Origin: Pythium myriotylum | Taxonomy: Eukaryota; Oomycota; Peronosporomycetes; Pythiales; Pythiaceae | Direction of reading: 5' to 3' | DNA length: 64,000 bases | Assembly: GCA_023091665.1 (NCBI GenBank) | Contig: JALJCQ010000016.1 | Coordinates: forward strand, 1,178,001-1,242,000 | Part shown: positions 25,061-34,707 of the stretch, in pieces | Layout: each line of letters opens with the position of its first letter | Position numbering within the stretch: the stretch's first letter is position 1 | The notes under the pieces: generated by a model | Seen by the model: only the letters and a program-made list of their open reading frames with translations | What the model was told of the DNA's origin: nothing | Database searches by the model: none | Translations under genes and position numbers: made by a program

Positions 25061-26074
25061 GTGATCAAATTGCTCACGGACGTCTCTACTACGCGGTCGC
25101 ACAAGGACCACGATTGGCAAGGAATGGTAGGCGCCTGTGTCTTCGGACGACGAGGACAAGGCCATCATGCCAAAGTCGAGTCGTCTAACGCTCCTGTCTG
25201 TTTGTCTCACTCTCTTCCAGCGAGACTGCGCTCCTTGGCATGAGGCCCAGGTCCGTCCCGTCTTTTATATTTAGCACGTAGGTCTCGTTACGTCAACTCG
25301 CGTTCCAAATGATCGACCTTGCTGCTTACACCTTTTTCTTTCGTCTCTTCTCGTCACACGTTGAGTCCGCTCCGTTTTAAGCTTTGTGCCTAGAGTCTTC
25401 GAGCTGAAGGCTGAGCTCTTTAGTCATCGTTGGCAGCGACTTTCATCCTTTTGAAACATCAGTGCTCTCAAAAACCGGCCCACTTAGCTGGATCGTAAGA
25501 GATCCCTCGTTGCAATATTTTGCACCACACGGCGTCAAAGTCTGATCTCGAGACCGCAACGAATCGGCATTTGACTTGTTTAGGAGCAAGTTCGATGACA
25601 ACGCGTGTGATTTCGACGCAGCACCGAGGACGTTGATCGCCTGCGAAAGCAATCATCGGAGAAGGAAGGTCTCGGTGAGCTTGACGCCACATTATAAACA
25701 AGCCTAAAGGGCTTAGCGTTAGATAAAACCAACTTTTAGCACAACATCTTCTCCTCACAAGTGGTTGAGACTCAAATGCTCACCCAGCATCTTGCACTCG
25801 TTGACTTCGGTGAAGTGGTCGATTTAGCAGCATCCGACAGATCTGCGAGTTACTCCTGGGATTAACTGCAACCACCTTAACGTCTCCTTATTGCCTCGCA
25901 GTGGCTTCGACTTCGAGTGCCCATCCAGTACCTCGCACTTCTTGAATTTAAATACGTGGTCGGTCTTGCCACTATCGTTGAGACTCTCGACTTATGCTGA
26001 TAACCACGGGCAGTAAACAATTGGTCGTCCGTTCAAGAGATCTGTGCCAACAGTTGCATCTACCGGCAGCACAG
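25061..26074. other. Gene-poor stretch with decayed repeat-protein-like sequence on the minus strand
   Basis: No intact gene. Minus-strand translation shows two related segments about 140 bp apart, beginning near 25962 (DHVFKFKKCEVLDGHSKSK) and 25822 (DHFTEVNECKMLGEHLSL). They align at DNA level (TGCCCATCCAG.ACCTCGCACTT versus TGCTCACCCAG.ATCTTGCACTC on +). A frame at 25468-25758 on - has FVAVSRSDFDAVW and no known domain. Stops and frame changes suggest a decayed gene. Confidence 0.35.
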
Positions 26075-26425
26075 ACTCTTGCACTACCTCATTTTTGGTG
26101 GAGCTTGAGATGATTGATGGGAGATAGATTGTGCTACGTTCTCTATACCCATCACTCAGTTCTGGTCCCCCGTCGCGATCTTGCTGTCGTTAAGCGCACA
26201 AATCGAGCCGCTGCTGGCCGACTTGGAGCCTGCGAAGTAATGTGAGATGCAATTCAAAAAAAGAGAATAGCGAACGGACCGGTATACCGAGTGCTTGACT
26301 CGTGTCAATACCGTCGCGCTGTAGAGTGAAGAAAGCGTAACCACCCACAAATCGACCCCAGCATTGCAGATTGAGGCTTGCACTGATCATCACCTTCCGG
26401 TGAGCGTAGCGTACAAAGTCAATCA
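26075..26425. repeat. Copy B of an inverted repeat pair (partner at 21745-22130)
   Basis: The reverse complement of this segment matches 21745-22130, with the same block order and scattered substitutions and indels. Coding potential differs between copies: copy A is open into a coiled-coil frame, while copy B has stops at the equivalent place. This fits two old copies of one element rather than two functional genes. Confidence 0.8.
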
Positions 26426-27016
26426 CACCGTTTAGACGCACCATGCGAAGTGGAGGAGAGGACACAAGACAGTCTTATTTGGCTCCTGATCATATAGAAG
26501 CTTCATATTCAACAGATTAAGGTAGTATACAGAAGAAAGCTCCGTGAAAGACCACACACAATGATGAATATCATCATTATTGTATGGGTATCACTCAGCC
26601 ATGGTCGTCCGTCTACGCGTATTCTCTCCACACAAACAATTAAATGATCGATGGTCAGCACAACAGATTCAACGATCTCCAGTACGGATGCTGAACAAGC
26701 AGTTTGCCGAAGCTGCAACACAGCAGATATGATCCCAGCCGTCTATGAGTAAATACGTGGTACTAGTTAGTCGGCTTGTTTTCTAATGCACGCAATTAAC
26801 GCTCATCTCGATGTAGCCGCCAGCTGCAGCAAATACTCCATTTGTCTTGGTCTTGATAGATGCTAACAGAGTAACAACTTTCTTCGCCTCCCTGCTCGTA
26901 CAGAACGTCTTTCAACTGCTCAACACAATAAATGCGGCCAAAAGGTGGATTTCAATTATTGTACGATTGAGTAGTCAGGGAGGATCTCGGCACTGCCATT
27001 CAGTGTGCGCGAGTTT
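26426..27016. other. Intergenic stretch
   Basis: No gene recognised. A perfect inverted repeat (arms AATGATGA and TCATCATT around ATA) lies at 26560-26578. The remainder is AT-rich and adjoins the 3' end of the ATG14/UVRAG-like gene. Confidence 0.45.
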
Positions 27017-28322
27017 TCAAGCAGGAACGCTGACTGACCGAGTCGGCTTTGTGACGGACTGTGTAGCACAAGACGTCAGTCCACGATAATCCCAATCCAT
27101 CGACAAATGAACCACAAGCACCCACTCCTTCCGTTTAACGGCATGTGCAGACGGCGAACGCCCACTCTCATTTTCTTCCATCGTTCCCAGCGACGGAGAC
27201 TTGTACACAAGCAGTAAGTTCCCGAGCAGGTCTGTTGCGTGAAGCTGGCGCTGCTGGACACCCTGGGTCGCGGCCAGATGGGCAACGTTCTCGTGGAGCA
27301 TTGAGACTCCTCGCTCGAAGCCGAGGCTTCCATCCGGATACAGTGTATGGCACCCAGCACCTTCACTCGTGTTGCCGATCGTTGAAAACGAACCATTGAA
27401 GACCATCGGGTGCGGGAAGGCGAGTGAGAGGTGCTTGGCCAGGAGCAGAAGCAAGTGGATGACTTTGCCGAGCGCTCCGGCCACGATCTCAGGCGGCATG
27501 ACCCCATAGCGGCCTGACATGGGCAACGGTAGCAAAGCGATGGACCGAAAGTATTTCTTACGTGGCGTCTCGAGTGGTTTCTCAGCCAGCAGATCGTCGC
27601 CGATCGGGTCGTCGGCTGTCGTGTCTTCAGGAATCAGGCGGAAGAGTGCGAAGATCTCTCTCAACTTGTCACCACGAACGCGCGCAGCGCTCTACATAGA
27701 TAGCAATAAGTAGAGACACAGTTAGAGCTTTCGCTATCGTTCTAGCTACTCAAGAAGAGCAGTATATCCGTACGTCTCGTGCCCACGTGAGCTGGAGGTC
27801 GAGACTATCGAGCACAGGGCGGTAGAGTGTCTTGACGCTCTGCGCGTCCTCCTGGAGCCGCTGCTGGCCGTGCTCAACGCGCTCGGATCGCTTCTCAAAC
27901 TCGGTCGTCTTCTCCACGACCGCGAGTCGTTCTACCACAGCAAAAAGTCAGCAACAAGCCCCCTTTCAACAGCCTCTAATGCCTGTCATACCACTGCAAA
28001 GTACCTCGCGAGTCTTGATCACGCGCTCGGCCAGCAGCTCCACGCGCTTCATGCACTGGTCCAGGCGTCTCTCGGCGTCCACGAGCGCGCTCTTGGACTA
28101 CACCGCGCCGTGGGGTCAGTAACAAACCCATTAACAAGATTGAGCTCGTGAAGAGCTACGCACATTGAGCGCAAACTCGGTCTTCTTGCGCAGCACGGCC
28201 ACGTCGGCCTGCAGCGCCGCGAGCATCGTGCGCCGCTGCTGCAGCGCGTCCGACGTGCATCGCGCACATAGAAAGACGCTCGCCTTGCGTCTGCAGAGCG
28301 CGCAGTCGGCGCGCGACGCCAT
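27017..28322 (-). CDS. ATG14/UVRAG (Vps38)-like subunit of the Vps34 PI3-kinase complex
   Basis: Predicted to direct the Vps34-Vps15-Beclin complex to autophagic or endosomal membranes. Four exons join in phase, starting at 28322 and ending at 27017. The N-terminus has paired cysteines, CALCRRKASVFLCARC, like the CxxC pair of ATG14/Barkor. A coiled coil follows (DAERRLDQCMKRVELLAERV, then VEKTTEFEKRSERVEHGQQ). The last exon carries the conserved C-terminal module: FRLIPEDT, LPLPMSGRYGVMPPEIVAGA, GKVIHLLLLLAKHL, LAFPHPMVFNGSFSTI and HATDLLGNLLLVYKSPSLG. The junction from exon 2 to exon 3 works only with the donor GTATGACAG inside 28000-28010, which keeps the coil in frame. At about 330 aa it is compact. 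I cannot say whether it is the ATG14 or UVRAG orthologue; the N-terminal Cys motif favours ATG14. Confidence 0.8.
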
Positions 28323-28438
28323 CGAGGTTCGGCGAGCTGGTGTAGTTGTTGGGATCAGGGAGAGGAAGAAGGGGAATTCCTTAACGAGGCATGTATCAGA
28401 AAGAGGTTCGTAACATCATGTTGAAGTCGATTAACGAA

Positions 28439-28482
28439 TCTCTCTCTCTTTTAGTGAGAGAAAGAGAGAGAGAGAGAGAGAT
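28439..28482. repeat. CT/AG microsatellite with self-complementary arms
   Basis: A (TC)n run followed by (AG)n with a short TTTTAGTG spacer, so the two tracts can pair as a hairpin. It lies about 310 bp beyond the stop of the minus-strand alkaline phosphatase. A CT microsatellite also lies just past the second alkaline phosphatase gene. Confidence 0.85.
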
Positions 28483-28793
28483 TCAGTCTCATGAGACGAT
28501 TTGGAGAATAGCTCTATCCTGCGACTACTACTACTTTTGTGTTACTGCAGTGCTTGACTGGACTGGGCCGCGGCATCCACTGAATGCAGAGATGCGAGAG
28601 TGTGGTAGAGAACGGAGAGAGATCGGACGGATCGCTGCTCGGAGACTCCGACAGAAGTGCACGGCTGGGGACGCCGTGTCTCCGCTTTGAATGTCAAGAA
28701 GAGGGAGTGGAGGGCAGCAAATGCGAAAGAAAAAAAAAAAAGGCAGTGTACTTGTATGAAACCGACAATATCACATCTACTCCTCCGCACGTT

Positions 28794-30320
28794 TTAGTGG
28801 TGGCCGGCCTCGGGCGAGTGGATGAGCGTCGAGATGTTGCGGAGGCGCAGGGTCTCGGCGTTCTGGCGGTGGGCCAGGTTCAGGTAGTTGGTCATGATCT
28901 TGTTGATGTATGTGTTCTCGTGGAGACCCTTGCACAGGCGCTCGAGCACGAGCGGACCCATGCAGTGGAGGTCGACGTCCGTGCCGACGTGGCCCACCGT
29001 GGTCCACGCAATGTTGGCCGGCAGCGAGATGATGTGGCCGAGCTCGATCATGACGTTGTTGAGGTCCTTGCTCTTGTCGACAGCCGTGGCGATCTCGGCC
29101 TCGAGCGTCGCGGTCTCGTTGGCCTTGAGGGACGTGACGTTGGTGTACGTCTTGAGCAGATCCTTGGACGTGTCCAGCAGTGTCTGCTTGCAGGCCGTGG
29201 CATCCGTGCAGGCCTTGAGCACCGACGAGAGCTTGCTCGCCATGAACTCGGTCGACGCCGTCTGCTTCTGGAGAGCCTGTGGGTGCCACTCGTAGACGCC
29301 GCCGCGACCGAGCGTGATGCCGCCCGTGCCGTGGTCAGCGCACGAGACGAGACCGACATTCGGGTGCGTCGACATGTAATCCTTGACAACACCGACGGTC
29401 TCGTCGAACGTGATCGCCTCCTTGGCCATGGTGCCCGGGTCGTTCGAGTGGCCAGCGTGGTCCACACGCGAGCCTTCGATCAAGAGGAAGAAGCCGTTCT
29501 TCTTGGCCGTCGGGTTGTTCTTCATGATGGCCAAGATCGAGTCGACCATCTCCGGGAGGCTCGGCTCACGGTCAGTCTTGCCTTCACCGGCAGCCTTCTG
29601 CTCGCGGGCGCGGTCGACCTCGTACGACATGTGGCTGTTGTGGAAGATGCCAACCACACGGAGGTTGCCCGAGGCCTCGTTGGCGGTCTGGTACTGGAGA
29701 AGCTCGGCGTAGTTCTTGACAATCGTGTAGCCGGCACCCTTGAGCTCGCTGTACATGCCATCCGTGAAGTACTTGCCGCCGCCGCCGAGGATGAAATCGA
29801 AGTTCTTGTTGGCGACGTACTGCTTGGCGATCGTGGCTTCATCGTCACGCTCCGTGACATGCGAGGCAAACGATGCAGGCGTCGCGTGGGTCACACGCGA
29901 GGTCACGATCATGCCCGTGACCATGCCACGCGTCTTGGCGGCTTCAAGGATGGTGCCAAGCGGCTTCTGGAAGTGGTCGACACCGATGGCACGGTCATAG
30001 GTCTTGTAGCCCGTCGAGTAGGCCGTCGCGGACGAGGCCGAATCGGTCACGTACGACGTGGACGAGTGGGTCTGCACCTGGCCCATGAGCAGTGGGTCGA
30101 TGTGGAGGCGCGTCTTGAGCGTCGGGTCCAGCACCGTACGCGCGAGCGTGAAGATGTTGGGGCCCGTGCCGTCGGGGATCATCATGACCAGCGAGCGAGC
30201 AGCGTTCGTGTCTTCATCCTCGCCGTAGTCGTAGTCGAGCGTCTTGTACTCGAACGTGCGTCCGGCCGAGATGGACTGCGGCAGCACGAAGGCGAAGAGC
30301 GCGAGCAGGCAGAGCTTCAT
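28794..30320 (-). CDS. Secreted alkaline phosphatase, copy 1
   Basis: Metal-dependent phosphomonoesterase, probably extracellular, scavenging phosphate. Single exon, 508 aa. The start at 30320 is chosen because it gives a signal peptide (MKLCLLALFAFVLPQSISA), matches copy 2 exactly in length, and has an Inr 17 bp upstream. Conserved motifs are MIPDGTGPN (metal ligand Asp), VTDSASSATAYSTG with the nucleophilic Ser of the DSA motif, TSRVTHATPASFASH, IEGSRVDHAGHSND (metal ligands), SCADHGTGG and, near the C-terminus, TVGHVGTDVDLHCMG supplying the last His ligand. All key residues are present, so it should be active. Copy 2 (35631-37157) is nearly identical and lies head-to-head. Codons are almost all G/C-ending, which opens a long spurious frame on the opposite strand. 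Confidence 0.95.
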   Translation of the reverse strand: MKLCLLALFAFVLPQSISAGRTFEYKTLDYDYGEDEDTNAARSLVMMIPDGTGPNIFTLARTVLDPTLKTRLHIDPLLMGQVQTHSSTSYVTDSASSATAYSTGYKTYDRAIGVDHFQKPLGTILEAAKTRGMVTGMIVTSRVTHATPASFASHVTERDDEATIAKQYVANKNFDFILGGGGKYFTDGMYSELKGAGYTIVKNYAELLQYQTANEASGNLRVVGIFHNSHMSYEVDRAREQKAAGEGKTDREPSLPEMVDSILAIMKNNPTAKKNGFFLLIEGSRVDHAGHSNDPGTMAKEAITFDETVGVVKDYMSTHPNVGLVSCADHGTGGITLGRGGVYEWHPQALQKQTASTEFMASKLSSVLKACTDATACKQTLLDTSKDLLKTYTNVTSLKANETATLEAEIATAVDKSKDLNNVMIELGHIISLPANIAWTTVGHVGTDVDLHCMGPLVLERLCKGLHENTYINKIMTNYLNLAHRQNAETLRLRNISTLIHSPEAGHH

Positions 30321-30337
30321 CGTGATCGCCGCGCAGC

Positions 30338-30351
30338 AACTTGGAGAATGA
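30338..30351 (-). promoter_or_regulatory. Oomycete initiator (Inr) match for alkaline phosphatase copy 1
   Basis: On the minus strand TCATTCTCCAAGTT fits YCATTYYNCAWTTT except one position. It is 17 bp upstream of the ATG at 30320. The second alkaline phosphatase carries a similar element, so this part of the promoter appears retained in both copies. Confidence 0.65.
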
Positions 30352-32118
30352 GAGAGCTGTGGATACCAGCGTGGAAGGGTCCTCGCATAACGGACACGAG
30401 GACCTTGGCCTTGGGCCACCTGACAGGCACGCGGGCGAAAGGGGGTGTCGCAAGGCCCGCCATTCAGCGAGACGGCCCCGTCCAGTCATCAAGCACGCCT
30501 TTTCCTATCCATGGATACGACGCAGTCACGGCGATTGAAGTTCCCACGATCTTTTCCCTCCGTGGCTATCGCGTGCAGCAACGAGCCTTCTGGTTCAATG
30601 AGTGGATGGATCAGTCTGCAGAGAGTCGGAGGGCGAGTCGTCATAGCGATTATTGTCTCGGGAAGAATTCGACCGACGAAGGTGGGAAGCCACAGGATGA
30701 AATACACAACGCCACTCTACGGAGAGTCGACCTGTGGCCTCATAGATCGGAGACCTAGATCATGGTTGCTCTTTGTAACTGCTGGTTAATTCCGACGTGA
30801 CACTCGGCGGTCATCATCTGCTGTGATGGTCGTGATGGGCAGCATTGCTGACTTCAACACTCGGTCGCAACTAATTAATCAACTAGAAAAGTGTAAATCA
30901 GTGGATGACGATCAGTAGGTCTCGGTTGGGAATGGGAATTGTCGAGTTGACTACTTGGATAATGGGGAGAATGTAGTAGTGTACTGAGTTGTCAATGGGT
31001 GCAGAGGATCCCAGCTGGATTGTCCTTGATTATGCAAAAGGACTTGAAGTTCCATCGCGTAAAGAGCCGTTTGCAATGGACGGGGCATGTCGACATCAAC
31101 ACCAGAGGCCCGAGGACCGAGGACCTCCTTCCAAAAAGAGTGGCGGAGGGAACAGTCCGCTTCCGGGGCTGTGATCGGATGCGGAAAAAGAACCCCAACG
31201 CTTTGAGCTCTTCAATGAACGCCAAGATTCGTTGTCTCCCAGTTCTGTTGCGTGGAAGGATTTCCTTCCGCGGGAACTCTTGCATCGATCCGCGGAAGTC
31301 CATTCTCATGATGGGAGGCGCTCGACAAAGCAGTTAGTCCGAGAGCTAGGGTCTGGGATGACCAAGACGGGAGCGACGAGTTGTTTCCCATGGCTTGGTG
31401 ACAACTAGGTGTTGCGATGGCGTGAGAAGAATCCACGACCCGGGGTTTCCCGGACGGGGCACGCGGCGTAGCCCCCCGCCACACACATGCACGGGAAACT
31501 CCGGGTGTTCGTTCTACTCGTTTCAGAGTGTCTGGGTGGTCTACCACAGAACATTCAAACGCCCATAACCTCCCGAATGTTCAACTAAACGACCTCTGGG
31601 TTGTCTGCTGCGAATGCAAGAGAGTGCTCGAGTTGAAAGGTTTGAAACTCAGACAAACTGGGTCTGTGGCTACAACGGTCCCTCGCTTCCACCTTCCTCC
31701 ACTGGTCTCACTTGCATCGTGGCGACGAAGAACGATCCAACAGCGGAGGCATCGTCTCAACCACAAAACATTCAATGGTGACTGGGACATCGCCTCATCG
31801 ATTGCGCCGTTGGTCAGACACTCGAGTCGAGCAGCTTCTTCGAGAGCTGGATGCCAGCCTAGTCGAACTGCTTTCGACAAAACCCTCTTCTAATGGATAT
31901 CACTTGCTTACCGACCTAATAAATAGTTCACTTTCAAAACAGATAACCTTTGTATAGAGATACATTTGAACTTTGCACTGAAGCTAGAGAATCTTGTACC
32001 GATTCAACAGCATATGTTACATTACTCACTGATATAGCATATTCTACGGTGTCATCTCAGTAGATACGCCGCTTATCAACTGTGTCATCCCTTGAGCTGC
32101 TCACAAGATCCGAAGCCC
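30352..32118. other. Repeat-like, gene-poor stretch between alkaline phosphatase copy 1 and MTFP1
   Basis: No intact gene was recognised. Short frames on both strands across 30990-31900 have no clear domain. The stretch contains small perfect hairpins: GGAAGG/CCTTCC at 31254-31269, and a pair at 31440-31475 within a GC-rich core. It has the texture of a degenerate transposable element but shows no recognisable reverse transcriptase, integrase or transposase motif. Confidence 0.4.
31440..31475. repeat. Two adjacent GC-rich hairpins in a repeat-like segment
   Basis: First hairpin: CCGGG, loop GTTT, CCCGG (31440-31453). Second, starting 3 bp later: GGGGCACGC, G, GCGT, bulged A, GCCCC (31456-31475). 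Such paired structures occur near ends of mobile elements, but no family was identified. Confidence 0.5.
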
Positions 32119-32683
32119 ATGACGCAGAACGCCGGCGGCGAGGACATCTGGCGCGACTCGCTCGTGCGCTACCTCGGCTACTCGAACGAGCTCGGCGAGT
32201 CCTTCCGCCCGCTCGCGCCCTGGCTCGTGCGCCCGTCGTACGCGCTCGCGTTCTGCTACGTCTTCGGCGACACGCACGACAAGGCCACCAAGGCTAGAGA
32301 CGCGGCCCAGGCGCAGGGCTTGAGCGACGACCGGCGCGACGCGCTGCGTAACTACGCGGCGGTCGACACGCTGTTCTGGCAGACGCTGGTGCGCGGTCGT
32401 TGATTTGCTTTGCTGGGTGGTCGACGTCTAACGATGTTTGGGGTTGTTGTAGGCGAGCGTTGCGATCCCGGGCTTCACGATCAACCGCGTGGTGGCAGCG
32501 AGCTCGGCGGTCGCGAACAAGACGCTCCAGCAGTCGCCCGTGCTGCGTCGCTGGGCACCGACGGCGATCGGATTGGGCGTGATCCCGCTGATCATCCACC
32601 CGATCGACCACTTCGTCGACACGGTGCTGGACAACACGACGCGCAAGTGGGCGGCAGACTATTTTGACAAGCAAGACAAATAA
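32119..32683 (+). CDS. MTFP1: Mitochondrial fission process protein 1 (MTP18/MTFP1 family)
   Basis: Inner mitochondrial membrane protein linked to fission and morphology. Two exons, 32119-32388 and 32453-32683, join in phase to about 166 aa, the family's usual length. Family hallmarks are present in order: DSLVRYLGYSNELGESFRPL, PSYALAFCYVFGDTHDKATK, AAVDTLFWQTLASVAIPGFT (across the intron), INRVVAASS, RWAPTAIGLGVIPLIIHPID and FVDTVLDNTTRKW. Three to four hydrophobic segments are visible. The first ATG of the frame, at 32119, starts directly before the conserved part. It lies between duplicated phosphatase genes but shares no evident functional link with them. Confidence 0.94.
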
Positions 32684-32734
32684 ACGGACGCGTATAACAC
32701 GAGAAATGAGAGGGGAGGAGAGTAAGTGGGCCCT

Positions 32735-33562
32735 TTAGGCAGTCGATTCAATGAGAACAGGCAGAAATTCGCCAGTCGCGAGTGAGTACGGTGGATGACC
32801 GAGTATGCGAAGACACGCCGCGCTAAAGAGGTTGTGCGTCACCACCGCAATCGTGTTGGCACCAGGATGTCCCATCAGCTCAGACAGAAAACTTCCAGCT
32901 CGTATATCGTTTTCATTGTCCGTCTCTCGGTGCGTCGGCGACCACAGCTCGTCCACGTCCGTCATAACGCCGCTAAAATCTAATTTTGGGAAGTCTCTCT
33001 TCTTCTCGGTGATCGTGCGTCTCTTGTCGCAAGTGTACACCCCAAGTGTTTCCCGTGCGTTTTCAACGACGCGGTGTGGAATGCTTCCCAGAGAGGCAAA
33101 CGCTGAATTGTAGGTCGCTAAGGCTCTGTCCAAAGGCGAGACCACAACCTGGTGTACGCGTAGTCCTTTCTCGATCTGTTCTACAAGCTCCATCGACGCG
33201 TTCCGGGCCTGCTCGATACCCAAAGTCGTCAGCGGTGCGTCGGTAAACACTGATAGTGCGCGCAGATACAAATTCCACGCGTCGCTTCCGTACTTGTCGA
33301 TCGCAACGTTGTGGGTTCCCTGCCCATGACGTAGCAGCAAGATCAGTTTCGCCTTTAGTGGAGACTTCGCAATGCGTTTGTACACGTCGGACCAGGTCAC
33401 GTCCTGGTGGAGTCCGAAGTTCGGAGGACGAACTGCTCGCGAGCCATTCAGACTCTGCACGAAATAACCGGGCACAAACCGGAGCGAGACGGTATCACCA
33501 ACGACCAGAGTGCCGATAGTGGCGTTCAGAAGAAGCCAGCAACAGGACAGTCGCGAGGCCAT
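32735..33562 (-). CDS. Histidine phosphatase superfamily (phosphoglycerate-mutase-like) protein, secreted copy
   Basis: Branch-1 histidine phosphatase; the substrate is unknown. Single exon, about 275 aa from the start at 33562, chosen because MASRLSCCWLLLNATIGTL then reads as a signal peptide; an in-frame ATG at 33607 would add 15 residues. Motifs: LRHGQGTHN with the catalytic His of RHG, VVVSPLDRALATYNSA with the second Arg, VVENARETLGVYTCDKR, and VVTHNLFSAACLRILGH with the second catalytic His. It is a tandem paralogue of the next gene (33829-34707, same strand), sharing PGYFVQ/PGFFVQ and the WSDV block. Both resemble fungal and plant 'phosphoglycerate mutase-like' proteins rather than glycolytic enzymes. 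Confidence 0.85.
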   Translation of the reverse strand: MASRLSCCWLLLNATIGTLVVGDTVSLRFVPGYFVQSLNGSRAVRPPNFGLHQDVTWSDVYKRIAKSPLKAKLILLLRHGQGTHNVAIDKYGSDAWNLYLRALSVFTDAPLTTLGIEQARNASMELVEQIEKGLRVHQVVVSPLDRALATYNSAFASLGSIPHRVVENARETLGVYTCDKRRTITEKKRDFPKLDFSGVMTDVDELWSPTHRETDNENDIRAGSFLSELMGHPGANTIAVVTHNLFSAACLRILGHPPYSLATGEFLPVLIESTA

Positions 33563-33828
33563 CCTTGGTCCGACTACACTGTAGCGCGAATCTCGAGCTG
33601 AAGGCACGCACGAAGAGATGAGCAGGAGCGAACATGTCGCGTGAGGACCACACCTGTCGCTCTCAAAGTCGAAAGTTCGATGGATTGAAGTGGATGGCGA
33701 TAGAATGGAGAGGTGATGTTGAAGCCACTTGAAGGAGATGGACCTTTCTAAGAGATTCGAGTCGCTGCCTTGCCTGTCCTCTCGTAAAAATAAAAGTGCG
33801 CATTTGGATCTACATGTTTAGGTGTGTC

Positions 33829-34707
33829 TTACAGTTCATCTGAGTGTGCCGCTTTTGCGTGGATGATGACTGGGACCAACTCGCCGTTTGATGGGCGGTA
33901 GTACCGGTGGCCGAGCACTCGCAGACAGGCGCGTGTGAAGCCGCTGTGCGAAACCACGAGGATGCGGCGTTCGCTGCGGTCGCGGAAGACCTGCTGCAGG
34001 AATCGCCTCGCGCGAGCATCGATCTCCTCGTCACTTTCGCGATGGTCGGGCTTCCACCACGGATCATCTTCGTCGGCGATACAACTGAAGTCGATATGTG
34101 GGAATGCGGCTCGCTTCGGCGCTGTGGTCGTGCGCTGGTCACACGGACATACGCCGAGCGTCTCCCTGACGATCTCCATGGCTACGACTGGGGCATCAAG
34201 CGGCAGCCCAGCGCACGCGTGCTCGTACGTGTACAACGTCCGTTCGAGCGGTGAGACCAGAACAACGTCGAGCTTCAATCCGCCGTTCGTGAGCTCTTCC
34301 TCGAGCATCACGCGCGCGTCCTTGGCCTGCTGCACGCCCGCACTCGTGAGCGGCGCATCGATGTAGTCGGCCTTGTACTGGTACTCGGTGTCCCACGCGT
34401 CGTTGCCGACCTTGGCCTTGTCGGCGTTGTGGAGCCCTTCTCCGTGGCGCAAAAAGATGACGAGCTTGGCGTCTTTCTCGCCCAGCGCTGTGTCGACGTC
34501 CGACCACGTCTTCTTGGGCAGCAGGCCCAGTCGAGGCGGGTAGTGCTGCGGGTCCGCGACGTTCTCGTCGCCCTGGACGAAGAAACCGGGCGCCGCTTGC
34601 AGCGGGAAGACGCCGTCCACCACCGGCACCCACGGCACGAACGTGCCGCCGCTGCAGGTCGTCGGGGCGGCAGACGGGGCCGCGGCCGCTGGAGTCGTCG
34701 CCGTCAT
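33829..34707 (-). CDS. Histidine phosphatase superfamily (phosphoglycerate-mutase-like) protein, second copy
   Basis: Branch-1 histidine phosphatase of about 292 aa in a single exon, starting at the first ATG, 34707 (MTATTPAAAAPS). The N-terminus is Ala/Pro/Thr-rich with no clear hydrophobic signal core, unlike the neighbouring paralogue, so this copy may be cytosolic. Catalytic motifs are intact: FLRHGEGLHNAD, VLVSPLERTLYTYEHA, MEIVRETLGVCPCDQRTT, HRESDEEIDARA and VVSHSGFTRACLRVLGH. It is clearly related to 32735-33562 across the full length but much diverged, pointing to an older tandem duplication than that of the alkaline phosphatases. Confidence 0.88.
   Translation of the reverse strand: MTATTPAAAAPSAAPTTCSGGTFVPWVPVVDGVFPLQAAPGFFVQGDENVADPQHYPPRLGLLPKKTWSDVDTALGEKDAKLVIFLRHGEGLHNADKAKVGNDAWDTEYQYKADYIDAPLTSAGVQQAKDARVMLEEELTNGGLKLDVVLVSPLERTLYTYEHACAGLPLDAPVVAMEIVRETLGVCPCDQRTTTAPKRAAFPHIDFSCIADEDDPWWKPDHRESDEEIDARARRFLQQVFRDRSERRILVVSHSGFTRACLRVLGHRYYRPSNGELVPVIIHAKAAHSDEL

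Noticed and set aside
28584..30758. A 724-codon open frame on the + strand over alkaline phosphatase copy 1
   Set aside because: It is antisense to a complete alkaline phosphatase. Its residues are a by-product of very G/C-ending codons (Arg, Gly, Val, Asp, His rich) and it has no domain. The same happens opposite copy 2 (35886-37154).
30990..31900. Retrotransposon pol remnant
   Set aside because: No reverse transcriptase (YxDD), RNase H or integrase motif could be read in any frame; kept only as repeat-like sequence.
32294..32674. Minus-strand frame over MTFP1
   Set aside because: MTFP1 on + has complete family motifs; the antisense frame has none.
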